From: Variovorax sp. V213
GTDB lineage: Bacteria > Pseudomonadota > Gammaproteobacteria > Burkholderiales > Burkholderiaceae_C
Assembly: GCF_041154455.1 (NCBI RefSeq)
Contig: NZ_AP028664.1
Coordinates: 4,899,001-4,963,000 of the forward strand
Direction: 5' to 3'
DNA length: 64,000 nucleotides
The notes beneath the pieces are model-generated. The model was not told where the DNA came from. It was given only the letters and a program-made list of their open reading frames with translations, and searched no databases. Shown here piece by piece: positions 15,741-23,556 of this stretch (its first letter is position 1; the number at the start of each line of letters is the position of its first letter). Made by a program: the position numbers and the translations under genes.

Positions 15741-16151
15741 CTAGCCGCGGCGCCTGGCCTCGGCCGCCGCGAACTGCCGGCCGGCCATGCCGACGAAAAA
15801 GTAGATCACCCCGGCGTGCAGCAGCCCCACGAAAAGCAGCACCAGCAGCATGGGCCCCAGCTGCAACACCGAAGCCCCGGCGGCCAGGGCCGCCGACACC
15901 GAAACCGCGGCCTGGATAGCGAGGTCGATGGCGATCATGCCGAGCACGGCGCGGGTCTTTTCGTCGCGCGCGAGGTAGCGGCCGTTCTTCTTGCCGAAGG
16001 TCAGGCACGCCCACATCACGGCGCCCAGCAGCGCGGCCGTGTTGACGCCCGCGTTGGCCTTGACGCCGAACAGGTTCAGCGCCAGCCCGAGGATGGCCAG
16101 CAGGAGCAGGTAGCCGGCGCCGAAACGGCCCAGCAGGCCGCGAACGCTCAA
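15741..16151 (-). CDS. Small membrane protein, ABZJ_00895-like family
   Basis: 136-residue integral membrane protein with four predicted helices (about 8-30, 35-50, 70-95 and 103-125) and the conserved-looking middle GKKNGRYLARDEKTR. It resembles the uncharacterised ABZJ_00895 family; the function is unknown. I use a TTG start at 16151, whose last bases overlap the stop of the zinc-finger gene (TTGA). The only in-frame ATG upstream would run deep into that gene. It is probably co-transcribed with the zinc-finger gene and ilvE. Confidence 0.65.
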   Translation of the reverse strand: MSVRGLLGRFGAGYLLLLAILGLALNLFGVKANAGVNTAALLGAVMWACLTFGKKNGRYLARDEKTRAVLGMIAIDLAIQAAVSVSAALAAGASVLQLGPMLLVLLFVGLLHAGVIYFFVGMAGRQFAAAEARRRG

Positions 16152-16357
16152 TGCCGCGACGACACCGTCTCGCCCGCCTTCAGGCGGTAGACGGTGCCGC
16201 AGTAGGGGCACTTGGCTTCACCGGTGCGCGCCACGTCCAGGTAGACCTTGGGATGGGTGTTCCAGAGCTTCATGTCGGCCTTGGGGCTGGGGCAGAACAC
16301 GCCGCCCTGATGATTGAGCTCGCGGGCCAGGAGTTCGACGACTGCGTTGGTGGACAT
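16148..16357 (-). CDS. Zinc-finger domain protein (zf-CHCC type)
   Basis: 69-residue protein of the zf-CHCC family, homologous to the small zinc subunit associated with mitochondrial complex I (NDUFS6-like) and common in proteobacteria downstream of ilvE. Ligand-like residues are Cys22 (GVFCPSP), His35 (NTHPKVYL) and the CPYC pair at 50-53. It starts eight bases after the ilvE stop. The function in bacteria is not settled. Confidence 0.85.
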   Translation of the reverse strand: MSTNAVVELLARELNHQGGVFCPSPKADMKLWNTHPKVYLDVARTGEAKCPYCGTVYRLKAGETVSSRH

Positions 16358-16365
16358 GGGTTTTC

Positions 16366-17316
16366 TCAGACTTTCGTGAGCCAGTGGGCGTACTTGGGAT
16401 TCTTGCCGTTCACGATGTCGAAGAAGGCCGCCTGGATCTTTTCGGTGATCGGGCCGCGCGAGCCGCCGTCGCCGCGGTTGCCGATCTCGACGCGGTCGAG
16501 TTCGCGGATGGGCGTCACTTCGGCGGCCGTGCCGGTGAAGAAGGCTTCGTCGGCAATGTAGACCTCGTCGCGCGTGATGCGCTTTTGCACGAGTTCCAGC
16601 CCCAGGTCCTTGCACACGTGCAGGATGGTGTTGCGCGTGATGCCATTGAGCGCGCCGGCCGAGAGGTCGGGCGTGTAGACCACGCCGCCCTTGATCACGA
16701 AGATGTTCTCGCCCGCGCCTTCGGAGACGAAGCCGCTCGCGTCGAGCAGCAGCGCTTCGTCGTAGCCGTCGTCCAACGCTTCCATGTTGGCGAGGATCGA
16801 GTTGGTGTAGTTGCTCACCGACTTGGCCTGCGTCATCGTGATGTTGACGTGGTGACGGGTGTAGCTCGAGGTCTTCACGCGGATGCCGCGCTTCATGCCC
16901 TCTTCGCCCAGGTAGGCGCCCCAGGACCAGGCCGCGACCATGGCGTGGACCCGGTTGCCCTTGGGGCTCACGCCCAGCTTTTCGGAGCCGATCCAGATCA
17001 GCGGGCGAAGGTAGCAGCTTTCGAGCTTGTTCTCGCGCACGACCTGCTTCTGGGCTTCGTTCAGCTGTTCCTGCGTGAACGGGATCTTCATGCGCAGGAT
17101 CTTGGCGCTGTTGAAGAGGCGCTCGGTGTGCTCGGCCAGGCGGAAGATGGCCGTGCCCTCGGGCGTCTTGTAGGCGCGCACGCCCTCGAAGGCGCCGCAG
17201 CCGTAGTGCAGCGTGTGGCTCAGCACATGGATCTTGGCGTCGCGCCAGTCCACGAGTTCGCCGTCCATCCAGATCTTGCCGTCACGGTCGTCCAGCGAGG
17301 GGGGGATCGAGCTCAT
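16366..17316 (-). CDS. ilvE: Branched-chain-amino-acid aminotransferase
   Basis: PLP-dependent class IV aminotransferase (316 residues, usual length about 310) that makes or breaks down valine, leucine and isoleucine in the cytosol. Visible are HTLHYGCGAFEGVRAYKT at the N-terminus, RPLIWIGSEKLGV, the PLP-lysine region MTQAKSVSNYTNSILA, EGAGENIF and FFTGTAAEVTPI. The start has an AGGA site seven bases upstream. It heads a short minus-strand operon with the zinc-finger and membrane-protein genes and is divergent from rdgC. Confidence 0.95.
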   Translation of the reverse strand: MSSIPPSLDDRDGKIWMDGELVDWRDAKIHVLSHTLHYGCGAFEGVRAYKTPEGTAIFRLAEHTERLFNSAKILRMKIPFTQEQLNEAQKQVVRENKLESCYLRPLIWIGSEKLGVSPKGNRVHAMVAAWSWGAYLGEEGMKRGIRVKTSSYTRHHVNITMTQAKSVSNYTNSILANMEALDDGYDEALLLDASGFVSEGAGENIFVIKGGVVYTPDLSAGALNGITRNTILHVCKDLGLELVQKRITRDEVYIADEAFFTGTAAEVTPIRELDRVEIGNRGDGGSRGPITEKIQAAFFDIVNGKNPKYAHWLTKV

Positions 17317-17370
17317 ATCCTGATTCCTTTGTTTGGGAAGCGGTGTGGGGGGTGCGACGGGAGAGGGAAG

Positions 17371-17386
17371 TCGCAAAAGCTTGCGA
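17371..17386. promoter_or_regulatory. Inverted repeat between ilvE and rdgC
   Basis: TCGCAA-AAGC-TTGCGA is a perfect stem of six base pairs in the divergent promoter region. On the minus strand it overlaps a TAAAAT that could be the -10 of ilvE. An operator or small hairpin is possible; nothing identifies the binding protein. Confidence 0.3.
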
Positions 17387-17457
17387 TTTTACGGCCGAGC
17401 CCGGAACGGGGTGCCCGACAATGGCCGGTTGTCCAAACCAGTGGAAAAAGGGTTTCC

Positions 17458-18468
17458 GTGTCCGTATTCAAGAACGTCATCGTCTATCGCATCGAACCTG
17501 CCTGGTCCCAAACATTGACCGAGGTGGAAGAAGGGCTCGGCAAGCAGCGGTTCGAGCCCTGCGGCCCCTCGCAGGAAAAATCCGCCGGCTGGGTGGAGCC
17601 CCGCGGCGAAGCCAACGGCCCGCTGGCCGAGTCCATCGGCGGGCAGTGGCTGGTCGAATACATGATCGAGAGCAAGGCCGTCCCCGGCTCCGTGGTGCGC
17701 CGCAAGCTCGACGAGCGCTGCGCGCAGATCGAGGCCACCACCGGCCGCAAGCCCGGCAAGAAGGAAAAGAAGGAGCTCAAGGAAGACATCACGCTCGAGC
17801 TGCTGCCGATGGCCTTCACGCGCAGCGCCCGCATCGCCGTGTGGATCGACCAGGCCGAGCGCCGCCTGGTGATCAACAGCGCCAATGCCGCGCGCGCCGA
17901 CGAAGTGGTCACCAGCCTGGTGAAGTCGCTCGACGGCTTTGCCGTGGCCCTCATCAACACGCAGATCGAACCGGCCGCCGCCATGGCCAACTGGCTCCTG
18001 ACGCAGGAGCCGCCGGCCGGCTTCACCATCGACCGCGAATGCGAGCTCAAGGCCTCGGACGATTCCAAGGCCGTGGTGCGCTATGCCAAGCATCCGCTCG
18101 ACATCGAGGAAGTGCAAAAGCACATTACCGATGGCAAGCGCCCGACGCGCCTGGCGCTCACCTGGGACGACCGCGTGTCCTTCGAGCTGACGCACGGCAT
18201 GCTGATCCGCAAGATCGTGTTCCTCGAAGGCACGGGCGACGGCGCCTCGGGCGGCAAGAAAGAAGACAACTTCGACGCCGACGTGGCCATTGCCACCGGC
18301 GAACTCGGCCAGCTGGTGCCGGCGCTGCTCGATGCGCTGGGTGGCGAAGCGGCATTCTCGGGCGCTCCGACGGACGAAACGACGAAGCCGGCGGCAGCAC
18401 CTGCCCCCGCACCCACCACCTCGACGCCGGCCGATGCCGTCGAGGAAGAAGAAGACGCGCCGTTCTGA
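17458..18468 (+). CDS. rdgC: Recombination-associated protein RdgC
   Basis: 336-residue nucleoid-associated protein that forms a ring around DNA and restrains RecA. The N-terminus VFKNVIVYRIEPAW and the TFTRSARIAVWID-like block (AFTRSARIAVWID) are typical of RdgC. The C-terminal 35 residues are a low-complexity Ala/Pro/Thr tail ending in acidic EEEEDAPF. The start is GTG at 17458, which gives the conserved N-terminus; no ATG is suitably placed. It is divergent from ilvE. Confidence 0.95.
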   Translation: MSVFKNVIVYRIEPAWSQTLTEVEEGLGKQRFEPCGPSQEKSAGWVEPRGEANGPLAESIGGQWLVEYMIESKAVPGSVVRRKLDERCAQIEATTGRKPGKKEKKELKEDITLELLPMAFTRSARIAVWIDQAERRLVINSANAARADEVVTSLVKSLDGFAVALINTQIEPAAAMANWLLTQEPPAGFTIDRECELKASDDSKAVVRYAKHPLDIEEVQKHITDGKRPTRLALTWDDRVSFELTHGMLIRKIVFLEGTGDGASGGKKEDNFDADVAIATGELGQLVPALLDALGGEAAFSGAPTDETTKPAAAPAPAPTTSTPADAVEEEEDAPF

Positions 18469-18492
18469 AGGCGCCCCGCCCGGCTTGCTTGA

Positions 18493-18915
18493 TCAGCTCG
18501 CCGGCGTTGTTTCTTCTTCGGGCGGCGCCTCGGGCCGCGTCAGCGTCCAGCTCTGCAGCTTGCCGCCGTTGAACACGGCGTCGACATATGAGCCGCCCGT
18601 ATCGGTCCAGCGGTAGAGCTCGGGCTGCTCGTCCTTGGGTGAACGCAGCTCGCCGAGCGCGCGCGTCATCGCAATGACGTGCATCAGCGTCGCGCCCTTC
18701 TTGAGCTTGGCGTTCAGCATCACCGCGCTCGCGACATAGCCCACAGGCCGGTCGGCCGCCCGCTTGAGCACCTGCATCGCGCGGTTGAAGTGCAGCAGCA
18801 GGAACATCACGATCGCGCCGCCGGTCAACGCCACGCCGGCCCAGCCGTAGCTGCGCCACGCGAGGCCGAGAAGGACGATGCCGCCCACGGGCACCAGCAA
18901 TTTCTGGAAATTCAT
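18493..18915 (-). CDS. Conserved hypothetical membrane protein
   Basis: 140 residues from the ATG at 18915 (an alternative ATG lies at 18924). Two hydrophobic segments lie at about 7-22 and 25-43, followed by a soluble basic part with LHFNRAMQVLKRAADRPVGYV and a polar tail ending in a Glu/Thr-rich stretch. I do not recognise a functional domain. It is convergent with rdgC (24 bases apart) and stands alone on its strand. Confidence 0.65.
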   Translation of the reverse strand: MNFQKLLVPVGGIVLLGLAWRSYGWAGVALTGGAIVMFLLLHFNRAMQVLKRAADRPVGYVASAVMLNAKLKKGATLMHVIAMTRALGELRSPKDEQPELYRWTDTGGSYVDAVFNGGKLQSWTLTRPEAPPEEETTPAS

Positions 18916-18924
18916 GGGGCGCAT

Positions 18925-19174
18925 TGTCGCCTCGCGCGGTAGCGGCCGTGGCTACCGCCAGGCGCACAAGACGGTACTCGCCCTCAAAAGTGCATGGCGC
19001 TGCGGCGCCAGCGGGCACATTTCGACGCACGGGCTGTGCAGGGAGGCTACTTCAACGCACAGGCCGGCAGAAGTCCCAGGGAGAGGCAACCCAGGTTGCC
19101 AGATAACAAGTCACACATCGAGGGGGGACAGGGAGGATCGCCCGGCGCGCCATTGGCGCGCCGGGCATTTTTTT
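18925..19174 (+). ncRNA. Candidate small RNA ending in a strong terminator
   Basis: The 258 bases between the hypothetical gene and radA hold no convincing protein gene. They end on the plus strand in a very strong intrinsic terminator, while both flanking genes are on the minus strand. Something transcribed rightward should therefore end here. A hairpin (GCGGTAGC / GCTACCGC, 18936-18958) opens the region. No promoter is clear, and I recognise no known RNA family. Confidence 0.3.
19140..19174 (+). terminator. Strong intrinsic terminator
   Basis: GCCCGGCGCGCC-ATT-GGCGCGCCGGGC is a perfect 12-base-pair stem with a three-base loop, followed on the plus strand by A and a run of seven T. It lies just beyond the radA stop (19183, minus strand), but the T-run is on the plus strand. 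Confidence 0.85.
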
Positions 19175-19182
19175 GAGCGTGC

Positions 19183-20574
19183 TCAATCGAGGCGGCGGAC
19201 CACGTCCATCGCCTCTTCGATGCGGTCGACGGCATGGATCGTCAGGCCCTCGATCTCTTTCGAACCCTTGCGCGGCGCGTTGGCCTTGGGCACCACGGCC
19301 ACGCTGAAGCCCAGCTTGGCGGCTTCGCGCAAGCGCTCCTGTCCGCGCGGCGCGGGGCGCACTTCACCCGCCAGGCCCACTTCGCCGAATGCGATGAAGC
19401 CCTTGGGCAGCGGCTTGCCGCGCAGGCTCGATGTGATGGCCAGCATCACGGCCAGGTCGGCCGCCGGCTCGCTGATGCGCACGCCGCCCACCGCGTTGAC
19501 GAACACGTCCTGGTCCATGCAGGCCACCCCCGCATGGCGGTGCAGCACGGCCAGCAGCATGGCGAGGCGGTCGCGGTCCAGCCCCACCGAGAGGCGGCGC
19601 GGGCTCGGGCCGCCGTTGTCGACCAGCGCCTGGATTTCCACCAGCATCGGCCGTGTGCCCTCGAGCGTGACCAGCACCACGCTGCCGGGCACCGGCTCGG
19701 CATGCTGGCTCAGGAAGATCGCGCTCGGGTTGGCCACGCCCTTCAGGCCGCGCTCGGTCATGGCGAACACGCCGATCTCGTTCACGGCGCCGAAGCGGTT
19801 CTTGATGGCGCGCACCAGGCGGAAGCTCGAATGCGTATCGCCTTCGAAATACAGCACCGTGTCGACCATGTGCTCGAGCACGCGCGGGCCCGCGAGCGCA
19901 CCCTCCTTCGTGACGTGGCCCACCAGCACCACGGCCGTGCCGCTGGTCTTGGCAAAGCGCGTGAGGTGGGCCGCGCATTCGCGCACCTGCGCCACCGAGC
20001 CGGGGGCGGAGGTGAGCTGGTCGGAATACACCGTCTGGATCGAGTCGATCACCGCGATGGCCGGGCGCGTGGCGTCGAGCGTGGCGATGATCTTCTCGAG
20101 CTGGATCTCGGCCAGCACCTGCACCTGCGAATGGTCGAGGCCCAGGCGCCGCGAGCGCAGCGCCACCTGCGCGCCGCTTTCCTCGCCGGTGACGTAGAGC
20201 GCGTTCTGCCCCGCGCGCTGCAGCGCATCGACCGCCTGCAGCAGCAGGGTCGACTTGCCGATGCCCGGATCGCCGCCGATGAGCGTGACGCCGCCCGACA
20301 CGATGCCGCCGCCCAGCACGCGGTCGAGTTCTTCCAGGCCGGTGGGCGTGCGTTCGATGTCGGTCGCTTCTATTTCCGACAGCGTGGCGAGTTCGGACGC
20401 GCCTGCGAGCGAGGCGTATTGCGTGCCGAAGCGGTTGTTGGCCGGGCCGCTGCTGTTGCCCGCCACCTGTTCGATGAGTGTGTTCCAGGCGCCGCAACTC
20501 GGGCATTTGCCGAGCCACTTGGGGCTGGTGCCGCCGCATTCGCTGCAGACGAAAAGTGTTTTTTCCTTGGCCAT
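19183..20574 (-). CDS. radA: DNA repair protein RadA
   Basis: 463-residue ATPase that processes branched recombination intermediates and drives RecA-dependent branch migration. In order there are the zinc finger with Cys10/13/24/27 (CSECGG and CPSC), a RecA-like core with Walker A GGDPGIGKST (100-109), the RadA-specific KNRFG motif, and a C-terminal Lon-protease-like domain with NAVGGVRI and GFIAFGEVGLAGEVR. Length is normal for the family. It is divergent from hpaR with 99 bases between. Confidence 0.97.
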   Translation of the reverse strand: MAKEKTLFVCSECGGTSPKWLGKCPSCGAWNTLIEQVAGNSSGPANNRFGTQYASLAGASELATLSEIEATDIERTPTGLEELDRVLGGGIVSGGVTLIGGDPGIGKSTLLLQAVDALQRAGQNALYVTGEESGAQVALRSRRLGLDHSQVQVLAEIQLEKIIATLDATRPAIAVIDSIQTVYSDQLTSAPGSVAQVRECAAHLTRFAKTSGTAVVLVGHVTKEGALAGPRVLEHMVDTVLYFEGDTHSSFRLVRAIKNRFGAVNEIGVFAMTERGLKGVANPSAIFLSQHAEPVPGSVVLVTLEGTRPMLVEIQALVDNGGPSPRRLSVGLDRDRLAMLLAVLHRHAGVACMDQDVFVNAVGGVRISEPAADLAVMLAITSSLRGKPLPKGFIAFGEVGLAGEVRPAPRGQERLREAAKLGFSVAVVPKANAPRKGSKEIEGLTIHAVDRIEEAMDVVRRLD

Positions 20575-20639
20575 GCGGGGAGTTTAGGTGTCCGCACAAA
20601 CCCTGATGGAAAACGGCTGGGAAAGAAATTCCAAATCAT

Positions 20640-20651
20640 TTAACATGTTAA
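20640..20651. promoter_or_regulatory. Probable HpaR (MarR-type) operator
   Basis: TTAACATGTTAA is a perfect 12-base palindrome, 22 bases before the hpaR start and within an AT-rich patch that is unusual in this GC-rich window. MarR-family regulators bind such sites, and HpaR family members repress their own hpa operon, so autoregulation is inferred. Confidence 0.6.
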
Positions 20652-20673
20652 CTAATTCAACGAGGTACAGCTT

Positions 20674-21108
20674 TTGAGCACCACCTTCACGCACCGCAAT
20701 TTGCCGCGCCTGCTGCTGCAGGCCCGCGAAGCCGTGATGGCCCACACGCGGCCCAGCCTGCGCGAGCACGCGCTGTCCGACCAGCAATGGCGCGTGCTGC
20801 GCGTGCTCGGCGAGCACGGCGCCGTCGAGACCGGCCACGTGGCGCGCGAGGCGTTCATCCTGGGCCCCAGCCTCACGGGCGTGCTTGCGCGCATGGAGCG
20901 CGACAAGCTCATCACGCGCAGTCGCGACCCCGAGGACCAACGCCGCACCGTGGTCGAGGCCACGCCGCATGGCATGAAGCTCGTGAAGCGCCTGTCGACC
21001 AGCATCGAGGCGCACTACGACTGGATGGAAAAGTCGCTCGGCAAGGCCAAGCTCACGCAGCTCTACGGGCTGCTCGACGAACTCATCGCCCTGGAGCAGC
21101 CCTCATGA
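20674..21108 (+). CDS. hpaR: Homoprotocatechuate degradation regulator HpaR (MarR family)
   Basis: 144-residue winged-helix repressor. Family features are NLPRLLLQAREAVM at the N-terminus, ALSDQQWRVLRVLGEHG, the recognition-helix region ILGPSLTGVLARMERDKLI and the wing RSRDPEDQRRTVVEAT. The start is TTG with a GAGG site upstream. It overlaps hpaG1 by four bases and leads the hpa operon, so it probably controls all genes to hpaI in response to homoprotocatechuate or a pathway intermediate. Confidence 0.9.
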   Translation: MSTTFTHRNLPRLLLQAREAVMAHTRPSLREHALSDQQWRVLRVLGEHGAVETGHVAREAFILGPSLTGVLARMERDKLITRSRDPEDQRRTVVEATPHGMKLVKRLSTSIEAHYDWMEKSLGKAKLTQLYGLLDELIALEQPS

Positions 21109-21745
21109 GCAGCAGCGCCCCGCACTACCTTCCGACAGGCACCGTGTACGGCACGCTGCTGAACTTTCGCGCCGAGTTCGACGCGCTCGCGCCGCGGATG
21201 GCAGAGGCGCCCTACAAGGCGCCGCCGAAAGCGCCGGTGCTCTATGTGAAGACCGCCAACACCTGGAGCCCGCACGGCAGCGCGATCGCGGTGCCTTCAT
21301 CGGTGCCCGAGGTGGAGATCGGCGCCAGCATCGGCATGGTGATCGGCGCCGAGGGCGACGTGGAAGGCTTCGTGCTGATGAACGACCTGTCGATTCCGCA
21401 TGCGAGCTTCTTCCGCCCTCCGGTGAGGTTCAAGTGCGTGGATGGGTTCCTCGGCATCGTCCGGTGCTGCGCGACGCGCAGGAGGTGGCCGACCCCGCGG
21501 GCTTTCGCGTCGAGGTGCGCATCAACGGCACGCTGAAGCAGTCGATCGACTTTTCGCAGCTCGTGCGTCCCGCGCAGCAGCTGCTGGCCGACGTCGGCGA
21601 ATTCATGACACTGGCGCACGGCGACGTGCTGATGCTGGGCTGCGACGCCGGCCGGCCGCTGGCCCGCGCGGGCGACCGCATCGAGATTTCCGCGCCGGGG
21701 TTCGAGACCCTGGCCAATACGCTGGTGCAGGAGGCCGCCGCATGA
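21105..21745 (+). pseudogene. hpaG1: hpaG1, frameshifted (OPET decarboxylase / HHDD isomerase, first half)
   Basis: It encodes the first fumarylacetoacetase-like unit of HpaG, which decarboxylates 5-oxopent-3-ene-1,2,5-tricarboxylate. The first frame starts at the ATG at 21105 and reads well to FRPPVRFKCVDGFLGI. It then breaks, and the homologous sequence continues in another frame as PVLRDAQEVADPAGFRVEV to the stop at 21745. Restoring one G at about 21459 (ATCG-TCC to ATCGGTCC) joins both halves into a normal protein of about 213 residues. All neighbours are intact and overlaps with hpaR and hpaG2 are preserved. The lesion is therefore either a recent mutation or a sequencing error in a GG pair. 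Confidence 0.85.
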
Positions 21746-22512
21746 AGCACGCACGCGTCATATTCGAAGGCCGTGAACACACCGGCACCGCGCACGAATT
21801 CAATGGCGCGCAAGACGCCGCCGTGCGCCTGGACGACGGCCGCGTCGTGCCGCAGGAGCAGCTCACCTGGCTGCCGCCGCTTACGCCCACCGCGCGCCCG
21901 CGCACCATCCTTGCGCTGGGCCTCAACTACGCCGACCACGCCACGGAGCTGGAATTCAAGGCGCCCGAGGAACCGCTGGTGTTCGTCAAGGGCCAGAGCA
22001 CGCTGACGGGCCACCGCCAGCGCACGCACCGCCCGGCCGGCGTGCAGTTCATGCACTACGAATGCGAGCTCGCCATCGTCATCGGCAAGACGGCGCGCCA
22101 CGTCAAGCGCGATGACGCCTACGACTTCATCGGAGGCTACACCGTGGCCAACGACTACGCCATCCGCGACTACCTGGAGAACTGGTATCGCCCCAACCTG
22201 CGCGTGAAGAACCGCGACACCTGCACGCCGCTCGGACCCTGGTTCGTCGACGCGGCCGATGTGCCCGATCCGATGGCGCTCGCGCTCAAGACCACGGTGA
22301 ACGGCACCGTCACGCAACAGGGCAACACGCGCGACATGATCTTCGACGCGCCTTTTCTCATCGAATATTTCAGCCGCTTCATGACGCTGTCGCCCGGCGA
22401 CCTGATCCTCACCGGAACGCCCGACGGCGTGGTCGATTGCCGGCCGGGCGACGTGGTGGTGACCGAGATCGAGAGCATCGGCGCACTGGTCAACACCATC
22501 GAGGGCACCTAG
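21742..22512 (+). CDS. hpaG2: HpaG2, OPET decarboxylase / HHDD isomerase second half
   Basis: 256-residue fumarylacetoacetase-family enzyme corresponding to the C-terminal half of fused HpaG. It shows ALGLNYADHATEL, the metal-site motif HYECELAIVIGK (Glu-x-Glu) and the TPDGVVDCRPGD turn. It works in the homoprotocatechuate meta-cleavage pathway after the dehydrogenase HpaE. The ATG overlaps the hpaG1 stop (ATGA). It is intact, unlike hpaG1. Confidence 0.92.
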   Translation: MKHARVIFEGREHTGTAHEFNGAQDAAVRLDDGRVVPQEQLTWLPPLTPTARPRTILALGLNYADHATELEFKAPEEPLVFVKGQSTLTGHRQRTHRPAGVQFMHYECELAIVIGKTARHVKRDDAYDFIGGYTVANDYAIRDYLENWYRPNLRVKNRDTCTPLGPWFVDAADVPDPMALALKTTVNGTVTQQGNTRDMIFDAPFLIEYFSRFMTLSPGDLILTGTPDGVVDCRPGDVVVTEIESIGALVNTIEGT

Positions 22513-22556
22513 CGCCGGACTGCTTTTCCATACCAACGACAGAAGAGACAAACCCC

Positions 22557-23540
22557 ATGACGACCAGGAACAAACTCGGGCTCGCGGCGGCCCTGGTGGC
22601 TTTCGCCACTGCCATCTTCGCGCCCCATGCACAGGCGCAGGCCTTCCCCGCCAAGCCCGTGCGCTGGGTGGTCGGCTATCCCGCGGGCGGCGGCACCGAC
22701 TTTCTCGCCCGCACCGCCGGCGCGCAGCTCTCGCAGCAGCTGGGCCAGCCGGTGCTGGTGGACAACCGCCCCGGCGCGGGCGCCATCATCGCGTCGGAGA
22801 ACGTGGCGCGCTCGCCCGGCGACGGCTACACGGTGTTCTCGGCCGACAACGGCGTGCTGGTGTACAACCCCGCCCTCTACAAGAAGCTGCCCTACGACGC
22901 CGAGAAAGACTTCGCAACCGTAGGCATGATGGGCCGCTCGACCCTCGTCATCGCGGCCGCGCCCAACGCCGGCCTGGCCGACGCCAAGGCACTGATCGCC
23001 GCGCTGAAGGCATCGCCGGGCAAGTACAGCATCGCCACGCCGGGCACCGGCAGCCCGCATCACCTGGCGCTCGAATTGTTCCAGCGCGAAGCCGGCGTTT
23101 CGATGCTGCACGTGCCCTACAAGGGTGGCGCGCCCGCGCTGCAAGACCTGATGGGCGGGCAGGTGCCTCTGATGATGCTCGACCTGCCCAGCGGCGTGAG
23201 CGCGGTCAAGGCCGGCAAGGTGGTGCCGCTCATGACCATGGGCGCCGAACGCATTCCGCAGCTGCCCAGCGTGCCGACCGCGAAGGAACTCGGCTACGCG
23301 GGCGTCGAGGCCTACACCTGGCAAGGACTGGTGGTGCCGGCCGCCACGCCGAAGGAGGTGCAGGCCCGGCTCGGCGCCGACCTGCAGAAGACCATGGCCG
23401 ATGCCGGCGTGCGGCAGAAGCTCTACGACGCGGGCTGGGAAGCACGCCCCGCCGACGGCGCAGAGATGACGCGCTTCGTCGACGCGGAGCGCAAGAAGTG
23501 GCATGCCTTGATCAAGGCGCGCGACATCAAACTCGACTGA
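22557..23540 (+). CDS. Bug/TctC family tripartite transporter binding protein
   Basis: 327-residue periplasmic binding protein of the Bug (TctC) family, which is greatly expanded in Burkholderiales. A signal peptide covers about residues 1-27, ending Ala-Gln-Ala. The family motifs are WVVGYPAGGGTDFLAR, VDNRPGAGAIIASE and VPYKGGAPALQDLMGGQVPL. It sits between hpaG2 and hpaE, which suggests uptake of a substrate related to hydroxyphenylacetate or homoprotocatechuate. No TctA/TctB membrane partners are in the window. Confidence 0.92.
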   Translation: MTTRNKLGLAAALVAFATAIFAPHAQAQAFPAKPVRWVVGYPAGGGTDFLARTAGAQLSQQLGQPVLVDNRPGAGAIIASENVARSPGDGYTVFSADNGVLVYNPALYKKLPYDAEKDFATVGMMGRSTLVIAAAPNAGLADAKALIAALKASPGKYSIATPGTGSPHHLALELFQREAGVSMLHVPYKGGAPALQDLMGGQVPLMMLDLPSGVSAVKAGKVVPLMTMGAERIPQLPSVPTAKELGYAGVEAYTWQGLVVPAATPKEVQARLGADLQKTMADAGVRQKLYDAGWEARPADGAEMTRFVDAERKKWHALIKARDIKLD

Positions 23541-23556
23541 CCCTCACGGGGATTCC

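Noticed and set aside
19140..19174. Perfect palindrome as a phage attachment or dimer-resolution site
   Set aside because: The T-run directly after the stem and the absence of integrase or recombinase genes fit a terminator much better.
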